Shown here in pieces: positions 20,595-30,623 of a stretch of 64,000 nt of DNA. This stretch comes from Carpediemonas membranifera (lineage: Eukaryota; Fornicata), in the NCBI GenBank assembly GCA_019828565.1, contig JAHDYR010000015.1, positions 1 through 64,000 on the forward strand, given 5' to 3'. The notes under the pieces were generated by a model. The model did no database searches. It was given only the letters and a program-made list of their open reading frames with translations, and was not told where the DNA came from. Numbering within the stretch: the first letter of the stretch is position 1; each line of letters opens with the position of its first letter. A program made the translations under genes and the position numbers.

Positions 20595-23217
20595 ATGCCC
20601 TACATCAGCACATTTGTGTATTTACTTTGTAAATTTGTCCTATTGCTATTGAAGCGTTTCGAGAACTGGGAAGTCGTCATCACCTATGGGGCGGACAGTT
20701 CTCTTGGATCTATCATCACCGCTGTCTTAGACGAGTTTCTGCTCCGAAACCGCGACAAATCGTTTCGTTTAGACAGCAAGGAGCAGTGCTTGCGCATTCT
20801 CCGAGATTTCCTGACGTCATGTCCACTGAGGGTGACACATAGTGATGCTACGTTACGTAGTGCAGTCGTTAATGCTGATTGGAGCGCATTGATGAGGAAT
20901 CACAGCACTGCTCATGTGACTGTTACGCGAGTCGACAACGAGGCGAAGACGAAGAGCCTATACACGGCCATGGCAATTATCTGTGCCGTCGAGTTAGGGA
21001 AGAATCGCTACGACCGACTCCGCCATGCATTTGTTTCAATGGCCTCCGACATGGGAGTTCGCCTTGGAATTCACACTCCACCGGTGGTAGACAGTCTCCA
21101 GAATCTTGGGTATGACCTGCTGTCCATCCCAGCCATACGATCTGTTATATCAGACCCAACACTGATCGAGGACGTCAACGCGTTCACTCCTGAGCAGCCC
21201 GATGTCTCTGGGCGTGATGGGGTGTCTAACCAAGAGCTTCAATGTCAAGCAGGAGCCGGTTTCACGCGTAGCGTGGAAGTCGCGGAGGCTTTTTACGTCC
21301 TATATGACCCAACCACCCACACCGACCTGCAAGAGACTCTCGATGAACACGACTGCCTCTTCGCTCACCACTTCGAGAAGATATCGGGGGAGTCACGGCT
21401 ATACATTTCGCATGATGATCCATCCAAGCTGCCGGAGATTCAGAGATTATGCCGGAACATGGGCATCATTCCGCATGGAACAAAGAAATCTCACCGGATG
21501 GTGATCAGCGCTCTGTCCTATGACCCTGTCGCCCAGATTAAGTTCATGCTGAAGTTCCCCGACCGAGTTCAGCGCGATATCAAGTCAAGCAAGTTCGTTC
21601 AATCCGTCACTATTAACCCGGAGAGCCGACAGGAGGCTTATGGTCTTGAGATGCTCCTATGGTTTGATGGATATCGGGCCGACTGTACGGCGGTCAAATA
21701 TCGCATAATTGATCGCGAGGGAGCAGCCCTACCACAGAAGATTACCCCACCCATGACGCTTCTTACATTTCAGGGCACAGAGAAGCTCATTCCTTCGTTC
21801 TTTGATGATGTACAGCGGCTAATGAACAAGCTCATTGGTATCCCCTTCGCATGTGGTGACAGTTCGTTGCTCCCACGCAGCCGTGTTGTCATCAGCCTGC
21901 TCGGGATCTGCGGCGATCACAAAGCGTTGCAGATTGTTAGTGGCGTCAAGCGGGGACGATACTACCGCTCTCCATTCTCCTCCCTACACATGGGAAAGGT
22001 CGCAAGCGACCCGTTTGCCAATCGTTGCGATCGCTGGACAATCGCAGATAGCATCCGTCTTCGTGACGCTGGTGGCGTGAAAGACATGACACGGTTTGGG
22101 TCCCGCGATGGTCACCGAGATGTCTGCTGTCTGACCTATGCCAACGAGATAGATGGCCCACTTCACGTGCTCACAAAGTACGCTGATGTCACGTTCATTC
22201 CACCTGTCATGCATGTGAGTCACTATCTTATGAAGGACTTCTGGACGCTGCTTGGCCTTGTCAAGGTTCAACACGCTGGTCAGAACGTGCACACACTTGA
22301 GCAGATTGAAAAGCTGTTCACGCGGACAACTGGCTGCAACGAGCAGAGCTGGAACAGACGAAAGCTCGCGACACTAGTCAACGAGCACCTTGAGGGAGTT
22401 TGACCAGTCACTCCAGCCCTTCATACTCCTTACAGCCAAGTTACAGGCGTTGTATTACTCCTCTGACCACGTGACACACCAGACAATCGCTTTCCATCAC
22501 GCGGCGTCCTTTTCTACGTTCATCATGTTCCATGTCTTGACGTTGTTCTATGACCTTCCATCGAGTCGCTCCTCGGTTGCTACGACGCTCAATGATGGTC
22601 TCAGACTGACTTACTCTCCCAAGTTTACCGGCTCGCTATATCTGAATGCAGTGGTGTCAGTTCTGCCCAAGGTTCACTCGAAACTGCGGCTTCCGATGTT
22701 CTATTTGCTTGAGGAGTACTTCGAACGTGATTTCCTCATCAATGCCCAGTTGCGAGTGGACAAGCATCGATCTTGGGTTCTCGGCTTCCTGGCTCAGAAG
22801 ACAATGGTCGGTCGTGTCCTTGCTCACTACACCCGCCGTGGCTCATCGAGAAAGCATGGTATGGTGTTGCCGATTGCAAGGCAGTGTAAGTCTGTCACAT
22901 TCTGCTCGTGTCTATTTGATGCCGACCGGTGTGCCGCCTGGAGAAATCGTCTATTAACTAAGGTACCCAACTGGGATAGGGAGGCGAGCCAACAGTCGCT
23001 GAATGCGCTGTTTAGTGGATGGGTCAAGGGTATCTGTGAGGAGCCGGAGGAGATCCGGGAACTCATCACTGTTGACGAGACAGCCAAGACGATTTGTGTA
23101 AGGACGGCGGACAGTGGTCTGGATGAGACTCTCTGCATCTGCAATCTGTGCAACAGTGAGCAGCGAGCGGAGGAGCTGATGAGGAGGACTGGGCACAATC
23201 TTCGCCCGAGAAGATAG
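20595..23217 (+). CDS. large transposase-like protein (CACTA/Plavaka-type candidate), one frame break
   Basis: ATG 20595 (ACCATGCCCTAC, good context) opens a frame to 22403; a second continues from about 22390 to TAG 23217, so one base shift near 22395 gives a ~870-residue protein. The layout recalls DDE transposases of the CACTA/Plavaka/KDZ group: a polar N-terminus, a central region with spaced acidic residues (LWFDGYRADCTAV, VISLLGICGDHKALQ), VMHVSHYLMKDFWTLL, and a late helical region (FILLTAKLQALYY). A CxxCN pair (CICNLCN) lies near the C-terminus. No box is decisive. It could also be a viral or host protein of unknown family. No terminal repeats were identified. Confidence 0.45.
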
Positions 23218-23295
23218 ATAGATGGATAATCGGAGTATGTATATAAAGGGTTCTTTATGTTTACACTATCTTCACCAATCTACAGTCAATTACGT

Positions 23296-23457
23296 CTATT
23301 GCGAGCGAAGAACAGCTTTCAGTAAGAAATTTGAGGCAACTGTCAGGTAATTCTTAGTAAAGTCGTCGGCAATGGCGTAATAGTCATCAATTTCAGTCAA
23401 GTGACTCAGCTTAACGCGCATTTGCTTGATTTCGGCGATAAACTCGGCCCGCTTCAT
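23296..23457 (-). CDS. small ORF (53 codons), unknown
   Basis: ATG 23457 to TAG 23296-23298, reading MKRAEFIAEIKQMRVKLSHL and ending VLRSQ. Amphipathic and protein-like. The recurrent motif TAAAGTGCA lies 11 bp upstream of its ATG (23468-23476). It may be an exon of a longer gene. Function unknown. Confidence 0.3.
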   Translation of the reverse strand: MKRAEFIAEIKQMRVKLSHLTEIDDYYAIADDFTKNYLTVASNFLLKAVLRSQ

Positions 23458-24233
23458 TCGTTTGTCATAAAGTGCATTCCGGCCATATCACAAGTTTTCT
23501 TCATCACAAGGCACGCACGGGGGTGTAAGCGGGACCGAGGCTACCACCACAGCCTCTTCTGAGCCGATGGATACCTTTTGTTGATTTGCCAGAATTGACC
23601 AAACGACGAGGAATGCTTGATATGCCGCGTATGGATGATTTGAAGAAGAACTGAAGGTGAAAGACAAAGATCATAGAAATACACATCATGCGGCTCACTT
23701 TTTGGAGACATTGGAGGTAAATTAGCTTTTAGGATCGTTTTTCGTTTGCCAGGCAAAGTTTTGAGTGTTTTCTCGAGAATACTCGATGCCGTATGCAATC
23801 TTGCTGCTATTTGATGCAGAACAAAGGTTGTTATGTGACACAGATGTTCTCACTTGCTTTCGGCCTTCTTTGTTGGCGAGCAAAAGCAAACTTCTTTGGG
23901 AGCAATTCCCAAAAATCGCATCTTTACGCACCCAGGAAATTTTATCTCGGCATACTGGACCAGTGGGGGAGGCACGGCAGTCTATCCCGACCCTAGATGA
24001 ACCATGAGACAGTTTTTCGACGAGAGTTTGTGCGATGCCACTGACTTCGCGAGTGAAGGTCTTCAGCATGTTGTACGGATGTCTAAACGATGCCTTGAGC
24101 AAGTGCAAGGCGTAATACGCTGTAGTTTAATTGTTTGAGCGCGTTCATTTTTTCTTGCAATCGTCCTTTTTTCATGTATTCCGGGACTTATTCCGGGACT
24201 TTAAGTCCCGGTTAAAGTACCAGAAAAAACAGC
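23458..24233. other. stretch without a recognised gene
   Basis: AT-richer than its surroundings. The minus frame at 23722-24108 lacks any recognisable motif and is not supported. Near 24180-24215 the phrase CCGGGACTT occurs twice (TTCCGGGACTTATTCCGGGACTTTAAG) beside a TTAAGTCCCGG inverse copy, forming a small hairpin just before the YR fragment. Confidence 0.4.
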
Positions 24234-24397
24234 ATGAGGGCGCTGCGTCCGAGCTTGCAGTCTCTGGTACACCCCTTGAGGCTCTTCTTGCCATGGGGAC
24301 GTTGTGGGAGGTCCGGAGTCTCCGCGCTTACATCGGACAGGCTATAAGGACAGATGAAACATTTGTTCGTCGCACCTCCGAGCGACTACTTCAATAG
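24234..24397 (+). pseudogene. C-terminal fragment of a YR-element recombinase
   Basis: 54 codons ending TAG, reading EGAASELAVSGTPLEALLAM... and RSLRAYIGQAIRTDE. This matches by eye the end of the recombinase in element 1 (KGAASEMALSGVPLEVILSM, RSYVADAIRTNE), including the catalytic Tyr. The HxxR box upstream is missing. It is the only YR sequence on the plus strand and marks a truncated element of another orientation. Confidence 0.75.
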
Positions 24398-24800
24398 CCC
24401 ACGAGGCGAGTGATTCGCCGTGGAAAGACATACAACTACTACAAAATTGCGTTCATCGAAGCAGGCTAGAGCCGCTGATGCCATGATCCGCGAAGTTCTA
24501 ACGACGAAGGACTCGTTCTGAAAGAAAATATAACCGTAACTCCTGAACGAAGCCGTTTTGGGAGCTGTTATTGTTGATTTTGGACCAATTATCTGAGGTA
24601 CTCCAACCGAATTCGTTCCGTCACTTGAGTTTGTGGCCGCACTCCCGATGCCTAATCAGATGATGAAAATAGGTTTCCGAATGCTTCTGGAGTGAGTGAG
24701 CACCTTTGGATTATGATGTGACATGATGAGGAGATGATGGATGAACTGTTTACATAAAGTGCACCGCAGGGTGACTGTGCGGAGTCAAGGGGACACCACA
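24398..24800 (-). repeat. probable 3' LTR region of a Gypsy fragment
   Basis: On the minus strand a purine tract GGAGGGGAAG precedes TGTGGTGTCCCC near 24800, about 20 bp after the integrase stop, which is the expected polypurine tract-LTR boundary. The other LTR is not in the window, so the end cannot be mapped. The motif TAAAGTGCAC (24755-24764) lies inside. Nothing else is visible. Confidence 0.35.
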
Positions 24801-24820
24801 CTTCCCCTCCAGAGGACGAA

Positions 24821-25363
24821 CTACCGGCGTCCGTGAGGGCGGAAGTTGCGCTTGTAACGGGCGAACAGGGGGCGCAAGGTAGGGTTGTCCTCGAGGTACG
24901 AGTCGAGTGCGGCGAGTTGGTCATAGTAGGCGTTGTACGGGATAAAGGAGTCTTCCGAGTCCTCGAGACCTTGCCAGTGGATAAGCATCTCGAGTTTGCC
25001 GTTACGCTCGCGATGACCGACGATAGAGTCGACAGGCTGCTCGTTCTGCTCGAACCCGACGAGGGTCTCGAGATCCTTGAGCGACGTGTTATGGGCACGT
25101 TTAAACGGCACAAGGCGATCAGCGTGTACGAGCAGCTCAGCCTTCGTGACCAGATCCTGAAGGCGATAGGAATTGGGGCTCTTCCCTTCCCCCAGCATGC
25201 GAACAGGGCCGCGGATCGGGGCGAGAATCTTGGAAGGGCTCTTGGTTGGGTAGCGGACGAGCACGAGTTCCTGATCTTTCCAGGGGAACCCGGGCGCGGT
25301 GTAAAGAAAGAAAGAAAATGCGGGCTTACGATTGTGCCGATGCCTTCTCTGGTCCCGTGCCAC
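24821..25363 (-). pseudogene. Ty3/Gypsy integrase C-terminus with chromodomain (fragment)
   Basis: Reads the tail of a Gypsy integrase: FPWKDQELVLVRYPTK (the GKXLRP-like region), then a chromodomain VDSIVGHRERNGKLEMLIHW with QGLEDSEDSFIPY, and a basic end before the stop. Chromodomains direct integration to histone-marked chromatin. The 5' side joins LINE endonuclease sequence at about 25340-25370, so this is the truncated end of a different element. It differs in sequence from the chromovirus at 40.6 kb. Confidence 0.75.
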
Positions 25364-25369
25364 TTGGGT

Positions 25370-25671
25370 GTAGGGGGGTCGTCACCTGTGATTCCCAGTT
25401 GTCTGTTCACGCGATGCTGGCACCTGGTCTCTCTTTTCCGCTTTTCGTTCGTTGTTGCTAGTGTTTCCTCTGTTTCTCTGCCTGCTAAAGCGTACTGGAA
25501 GTCTATGAAGCTGTGGACTCTTGTGTTTGCTGTTCTCCATGTCTCTTGTATACAAACCGCTTCAATGTCTCTGAGTTTGGTTTGAATTGCTGTTGCTATT
25601 GATGCCGTGAAGTCCTTTCCTCGTCCTATGTGCCCCTGAGTGTTCAGGCTTAAGATCTTGAACGTTTCCAT
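25370..25671 (-). pseudogene. LINE 2 APE-type endonuclease, N-terminal fragment
   Basis: ATG 25671 (METFKILSLNTQGHIGRGKD), then AVCIQETWRTA with the metal-binding Glu, and REGIGTIVSP. These are the first motifs of the APE-like endonuclease of LINEs. The domain stops where Gypsy integrase sequence begins, losing the catalytic Asp/His boxes and the whole RT. Confidence 0.75.
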
Positions 25672-26004
25672 GTTGTACTATGCTCTGATCCTTATCCTGC
25701 GAATTCTGAGAATTTCTGCAGGGGCTAAGGGTTCACTGTGTCACTGTCCCGTCAAGGGGCCTCGATGCCGGTCTTGGTAACCCTTGGCGGGCCAGCCTCC
25801 GTGCTTCTTGGTGACCGATTCGCCCTCGGGCATGGATACTTAGGAGGGGGCGCAGTGGCGTGACCCCCCCTTTGGCTGCCGCCTGCAACCTACTGGCAGT
25901 GCCCGTGGGCTAATGCCAGGCCCTGGGTGGGAGCCAGGGTTATATAAAGAAAGAAAGTCTGATACACTAGTTTCTGAAATAATACTGCTTTATCTCTGAT
26001 CCAC

Positions 26005-28596
26005 TTACTCCTCCGAGACCTCACTTTCACTGGCATCATCATACGGTTCAGGGTCGCGGGCCTGACCACCTTGCATGTTGGCCATGAAGGACATGAACTG
26101 TGTCATCATCTCCATGGGGTCCATCTGTCTGGTGGTCCTGGTTCTCCTGCTCTTGTTCCTGCGACGGGGCACTACCGCGGCGTCTCTGTTCTTGACCATC
26201 TCAATCGGTGGTCTGACAAGGGGGTCGGGTTCAGTGCCTGCCAGGTCTGCGGGTCTCTGCCGGGCGGCCTTGAGGGCTGAGATTTCTCGCTGTGCCTCTG
26301 CCAGTTGAAGTAGGAGCCTCTGTTTCTCGGCGTCCTGCTGGTCCGGTAGTCTGCTTCTTACCGTCCCAGCGGTGTCGTCACTGTGTCTGCTCCTCTTTCC
26401 TGACTCGGATAGGTCGTCTCTGCCTTGGCTGCCTCGCTTGCCGGCTGCTGAGGAGTGGTTGCCTCTGCGGTTGTCTCTGGCTGTTCCAAGATGTTCTCTA
26501 AGCCACTCGTTTCTCTCCCGCTGGCGCCTCTCTGCCTCTTCGAAGTCGGGTCTGATCCGGAGACCGCCCTGTTCTGCTCTGTTGGCCCTGGCTTCCAGAC
26601 GTTCGAGCTCCGTGTCGCGTTCATAGATTTCAGGACGTCTGATTTCTCTGTCGATGAGGCGCCCAGCCTCTCTGTCGTCAGGGTGTCTGATGTCTCTTTC
26701 GGTGGGTTGGTCAGCTTCTCTGGCGATGGGGCGTCTGACCTCATAGTCAGCCGGACGTCTGGCCTCTCTGTCGGCCAGGTGTATGGCTTCTCTGTGGGTG
26801 GGATGTCCGATCTCTCTGCCAGTAGGGCGCCTGACTTCCTGGTCGACCGACCGTCTGGCCTCTCTGTCAACTTGGTGACCCACCTCTCTGTCGTGGTGTC
26901 TCTCATCTCTGATGTCCGGGCGCCTGATCTCTTTGTGGTCACGGCGCTCGTCCTCGCGGCGTCTGTCCACCCGGGTTGCAGGGTCCAGGATGTCTCTGAA
27001 GTTCCTGCCTACCACTTGGTGCTCGACTTCGCCGACTGCCATCTGGAGGTGAGTGTCTCTGTACGTGACCCTGAAGGGCATCTCGTCCTTGCCGTCCACG
27101 TCGGGTTTGTATCCGCTGGGTGGGATGCCCCCCATTCTGACTCTGGCCTCTTCCGGGATCACTGTGGTGACCATGCGTCGGCCTTCCCAGCGCATGCGCT
27201 TCAGGATAGACCCCGCGTCTCTGGTTCTGATCAGTCCCCAGTCTCTGGGGATGAATGCGACTCTGATGGAGGCTCTGGCGTTCGGGGGGGCTTTGACATT
27301 GGCTATGCGCCCTTCAAACTCTCTGAGTGCCTCTGCTAGCTCTTCGCATCCCCAGGTCTCTTGCCGGGCGATGCGCTCTCTGCTGGGCCACCAGTTGACG
27401 AGCTGTGACAGTGTGACCATGTTCTCTTCGTTGTGCGCTCCAAGGCCGGCTCGGCCCTGGACCGCTCTGAGTTGCTCTGGGTTGTCTAGCTCCTCTTCCA
27501 GTGTCCAGATAGGGTTCCTAGTGACTCTGTTGTCTCTGTCAGTGAAGGCGTCAGGGGATAGGAGCAGGCCCTTCATCCCCATCGCTACCTCTGCAAATCC
27601 GAAGCCAATGCCGAACCTGTGTTCTCTGTCTGGCACTACAAGGAACCTGTTGCCCTGGTGCCCGTCTCTGATCTCTCTGAACGCTGGGTGGGGGCCAAAC
27701 TCCTGGAACGCTGTGTGCCTCGGCTGGAACCCCAGCCCTGCTATGATGTCACTGCTTTCTCTGGCTGCTCTGACCTCTTCCTCAATGGCTGGCTGCAGCA
27801 GTCTGAGGGCGTCCTCTAACTCACCGATGCCGTTGGTGCCTCTGAATAGTGCTAGAACTCTGATTGCGAACAGTGTGCTGTCCGCCAGTGCGCAGTGATA
27901 GCACCCCGCCGTGTGGCTGTGGTAGGGGCATACTCTCTTGGGTGCTTCCCGTGATTGCCACCGGCTGGTCCACAGGTCTAGCCACTCCATGCTCTGCGCG
28001 TTGTTGTAATTGACTCTGAATCTCTGTTCGAGGTCGGGTCTAGCCCTGACCAGCAGCGTTGGCAGCTCGTTTTCGTCCACTAGTCTCTGTGCGAAGTAGT
28101 CTCTGCTCTCTGCGGCTAAGCCGTTCGCTGCGTCTGTGAGGAGGAACATCTCCATGTGCTTTCCCTTGGCGAACAGGTGGACTTTGCAGCCTTCTCTTCT
28201 CTCATACGCTTTGAGCTCCGTCGCTAGACGGTCGCCCCACGCCTGGAAGGTGTGGACGTGCTGCTCTAGGTCTCTGGGGGGTCTTCCTGTCGCTATGTCT
28301 ACGAAGGTCGCTGGTGGTAGGCCTGTGACAGCCCATGATGTGTGCCTTGACTGCTCGACTCTGTTGAGCGGCATGTCCTGGTAGAACATACCGTGGCCGT
28401 GGCCGACCACTTCACTGCTATCCACATCTATCATGACAATGCCTCCTTCGACCGGGATCGCTGGTGTGCCTTGTCTTGAGCTGCCCGTGTAGCTGCACTC
28501 AAAGTCAATGGCTGCTAGGACAAGTCTCTGGTTCGGCTGGGTCTCTGATAAGGGCAGGCTGCTGGTCTCGTGCTGGCTCCTCCCTTCGCCTGCCAT
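26005..28596 (-). CDS. LINE 2 ORF: Maelstrom/DnaQ-H-like exonuclease domain with charged 8-residue repeats
   Basis: 863 codons from ATG 28596 to TAA. Residues 25-250 form a DnaQ-H (DEDDh exonuclease) fold candidate: AAIDFEC (D31, E33), a middle box near 139-152 (VHLFAKGKHMEMFLL), and VCPYHSHTAGCYHCALADS (223-240), where H234 and D239 fit the ExoIII HxxxxD box. C223, H226, C232 and C235 resemble the zinc-type cluster of Maelstrom domains. The domain recurs in LINE 1. Then come a Gly/Pro region, eleven 8-residue repeats (563-652), a basic tract (RRRNKSRRTRTTRQ) and an acidic C-terminus. The start overlaps ORF1 by 92 bp in another frame, suggesting reinitiation or frameshifting. Function is inferred: RNA processing or evasion of small-RNA silencing are possibilities. 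Confidence 0.65.
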   Translation of the reverse strand: MAGEGRSQHETSSLPLSETQPNQRLVLAAIDFECSYTGSSRQGTPAIPVEGGIVMIDVDSSEVVGHGHGMFYQDMPLNRVEQSRHTSWAVTGLPPATFVDIATGRPPRDLEQHVHTFQAWGDRLATELKAYERREGCKVHLFAKGKHMEMFLLTDAANGLAAESRDYFAQRLVDENELPTLLVRARPDLEQRFRVNYNNAQSMEWLDLWTSRWQSREAPKRVCPYHSHTAGCYHCALADSTLFAIRVLALFRGTNGIGELEDALRLLQPAIEEEVRAARESSDIIAGLGFQPRHTAFQEFGPHPAFREIRDGHQGNRFLVVPDREHRFGIGFGFAEVAMGMKGLLLSPDAFTDRDNRVTRNPIWTLEEELDNPEQLRAVQGRAGLGAHNEENMVTLSQLVNWWPSRERIARQETWGCEELAEALREFEGRIANVKAPPNARASIRVAFIPRDWGLIRTRDAGSILKRMRWEGRRMVTTVIPEEARVRMGGIPPSGYKPDVDGKDEMPFRVTYRDTHLQMAVGEVEHQVVGRNFRDILDPATRVDRRREDERRDHKEIRRPDIRDERHHDREVGHQVDREARRSVDQEVRRPTGREIGHPTHREAIHLADREARRPADYEVRRPIAREADQPTERDIRHPDDREAGRLIDREIRRPEIYERDTELERLEARANRAEQGGLRIRPDFEEAERRQRERNEWLREHLGTARDNRRGNHSSAAGKRGSQGRDDLSESGKRSRHSDDTAGTVRSRLPDQQDAEKQRLLLQLAEAQREISALKAARQRPADLAGTEPDPLVRPPIEMVKNRDAAVVPRRRNKSRRTRTTRQMDPMEMMTQFMSFMANMQGGQARDPEPYDDASESEVSEE
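26633..26905 (-). repeat. 24-bp coding repeat, about 11 copies (8-residue unit)
   Basis: Within the LINE 2 ORF the protein reads in 8-residue steps of the form DRE(A/V/I)xxPx: DREVGHQV, DREARRSV, DQEVRRPT, GREIGHPT and so on to DREIRRPE. Spacing is exact (24 bp), the copies have diverged and charge is mixed Arg/Asp/Glu. RD/RE-rich repeats often bind RNA or other RS-like proteins; that is inference here. Confidence 0.85.
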
Positions 28597-29782
28597 CCTT
28601 CTGGCCTCCTGCTGATCTCTGATATGCTCTTGGGACGATGTCTTCCAGGCTAATCCTCGGCGGCACCTCCTTGTCTCTGTTCACACTGTCTATAGGAAGC
28701 TGAGTGCGCTTGCCTGATGCCTCGCCCCCCAGCACCTGCCGCTTGGGGGTTCTTGTGGTTCTCTTGTTGGCACTGACTCTGTTTATCCTCTGAGACGCTG
28801 GGGTTGCCGGGGCTTGGCTACCACAGATACTGTCCGGCCTCGTCATTTCTACGTCGCTGTCGATGTCCGTGCTAGCAGACCTGTCCTCCTGGGAGGCATG
28901 TTCGGCTCTCTTGTCACGGCTGATCTCTGCTCCGATGATTTCGGCTCTGACTACTGCAAACTGCGGCTTGCCACTGAGCGGCGTCTCTTCCCCTCGCTTC
29001 CGGATACCGCTACGGCCGCTGGTGTCTACTCCTGAGCTATTCCATGCCGCTTGCCACACCACTGGTGCCTCTGGTGCCTGCAGTCTCAGGATGTCTCTTG
29101 CCTCTTCCATGTACCTGGTGATGGGCCATGCCTCCGTGTCTTCCAGGTCCAGTAGAACTCTGAAGGTGCCATCCTCTTGCTCTATGGCTACTCTGGTGAT
29201 GGGTCCTCTGTTGGACGGGTCCCACACTTGCTCGCCGCTGAGGCACTCGGGGGCTTCATCCTCTGCTGTCCCTGTGATGACCGAGTACATGCCAGTCTCT
29301 CTGTTTTCGACGCTGTCTCTGACGTTGTCCCACTGAATGGGGTTCTGGCCTCTGGGTTGCAGGACTGCTTGTTCGATGGACTGCTCCTTGGGCCATCTGG
29401 CCATGTCCTTGTGCCCTGGTCTCACTGATGTGGGCTCGTTAGAGCTGGCGATGCGCTGAATCTCTGCTTCTCTGGGGTCTAGGGCCTCTGTGACCATGAT
29501 GAAGAGGTCGCGAAGCCCGTGGATGCCGTTCGGATGTCTGAGGATGGTTTCCCTGTTGTCGGTCACTCCTGAGGCTGTGAGGATCCTTCTGACGTTGGTT
29601 AGTACTTCCTTGCGGGCTGTGGAGCTTGCGCCGAAGGACTTTTCGGAAAAGTCGTCACTTCTGCGCAGTAGTAAGGTCCGGGCGTTTCCTTCCTTGATCA
29701 GGTAGCTGTCTAGTAGTTCTCTGATGGTACTCCACTGTTTTTGCGTAGATTCTCTGGTTTTCTCTGATATTTCTACCTGCAT
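28505..29782 (-). CDS. LINE 2 ORF1 (structural protein candidate)
   Basis: 425 codons; the frame opens at or upstream of the ATG at 29782 (MQVEISEKTRESTQKQW) and ends TGA inside the next ORF. Helical N-terminus (QWSTIRELLDSYLIKEGN), a central part with FRVLLDLEDTEAWPITRYM, and a basic, Ser/Thr-rich C-terminus (RINRVSANKRTTRTPKRQ). Its position before the nuclease ORF and the basic tail fit a LINE ORF1 RNA-binding protein. No zinc knuckle or RRM was seen. Confidence 0.55.
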   Translation of the reverse strand: MQVEISEKTRESTQKQWSTIRELLDSYLIKEGNARTLLLRRSDDFSEKSFGASSTARKEVLTNVRRILTASGVTDNRETILRHPNGIHGLRDLFIMVTEALDPREAEIQRIASSNEPTSVRPGHKDMARWPKEQSIEQAVLQPRGQNPIQWDNVRDSVENRETGMYSVITGTAEDEAPECLSGEQVWDPSNRGPITRVAIEQEDGTFRVLLDLEDTEAWPITRYMEEARDILRLQAPEAPVVWQAAWNSSGVDTSGRSGIRKRGEETPLSGKPQFAVVRAEIIGAEISRDKRAEHASQEDRSASTDIDSDVEMTRPDSICGSQAPATPASQRINRVSANKRTTRTPKRQVLGGEASGKRTQLPIDSVNRDKEVPPRISLEDIVPRAYQRSAGGQKDGRRREEPARDQQPALIRDPAEPETCPSSH

Positions 29783-30623
29783 TCACTGTGCCGTTTTTGT
29801 GCGTATGAAAAAGGTTGGCGAATGCATCGTCCTGAAAATCGGTCAGCGTGGCCTTGTGCGGCTCCTGTAACTGTGTAGGGGTCTCGGTTTTCTTCTTTTT
29901 CTCTGGTTCGGCCGTAAACTGCGTTACGGCGAAATGGCGCACTGTCCAAAAATGCACGCTGATTTTCTCGCTGGGTGGTCTCTGGATTTTAGGACTGACT
30001 TCGCCCTAGGTAGTGCCTACATGAGGGCTATCTTTGGTCTCTGTGCCTCTGCTTGATCACTCCTCCTTCACCGTGAACATGCCAAAAACCAAAAGTGGTC
30101 GCGGCTTCTCGGTGTTCTCTGTGGGTTTCCCTGCTTTCTCTGTTAAATCTCTGTTCATTGTACTCTTGTATTGTCTCTGTGTTGGGCGTGGAGCTCCCAC
30201 TCGCGCCCGGCGGGGATCCATGAATGCACCTTTGAGTTTGGCGGACAGGAAGCTGAGGCCGCTCCTTCTGAGCTGATGGGGGCGCTGTACCAGTTTACTG
30301 GGACAGGCCGTTGGCCTTTTGTCCGTCCCCGAACATAGTCTTTCGACTTAGCTGAATTCGATGGCGGCCTGACCATGTCCCCCCATACCTGTGGCCAGTC
30401 CCTACAGTTCCCTTAGGTTCACAGTGGCTGGTGCAACCACATATGTGGATTTGTCCCTGCTTGTGGTTAGTCTGGGTTCCTGTACCCTGTTTGCGTTCTC
30501 ATTTGTTGTTCTCTCTGTCGTACTATGGTCTGGTGCTACCGGGATATGAGGGGTTCCCCCTCCGATCCCAGGAGCTCTGGATCCCTGTAGATGTGATTAC
30601 CTGACCTTACCCTGTTGCCCTTC

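Larger units (their letters stand above)
25370..30560 (-). mobile_element. LINE 2: truncated non-LTR retrotransposon
   Basis: Minus-strand order: 5' region (29783-30560, no clear ORF), ORF1 (29782-28505), an overlapping ORF with a Maelstrom-like domain (28596-26005), a 330-bp spacer (25672-26004) and the start of an APE endonuclease (25671 to about 25370), cut by the Gypsy fragment. No RT remains. The hexamer CAGAGA (TCTCTG on the plus strand) is found about 60 times over 26.0-30.2 kb, where about one is expected, in all three codon phases and also in non-coding parts. The 5' boundary is approximate; it is inserted into or next to a YR-element gag. Confidence 0.7.

Noticed and set aside
23722-24108. 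128-codon minus frame
   Set aside because: No recognisable domain, unusual composition and no promoter or neighbour to support it.
26455-27898. Long plus-strand open frames opposite the LINE 2 nuclease ORF
   Set aside because: They mirror the charged repeats and the TCTCTG-rich composition and show no domain; the minus strand carries recognisable motifs.
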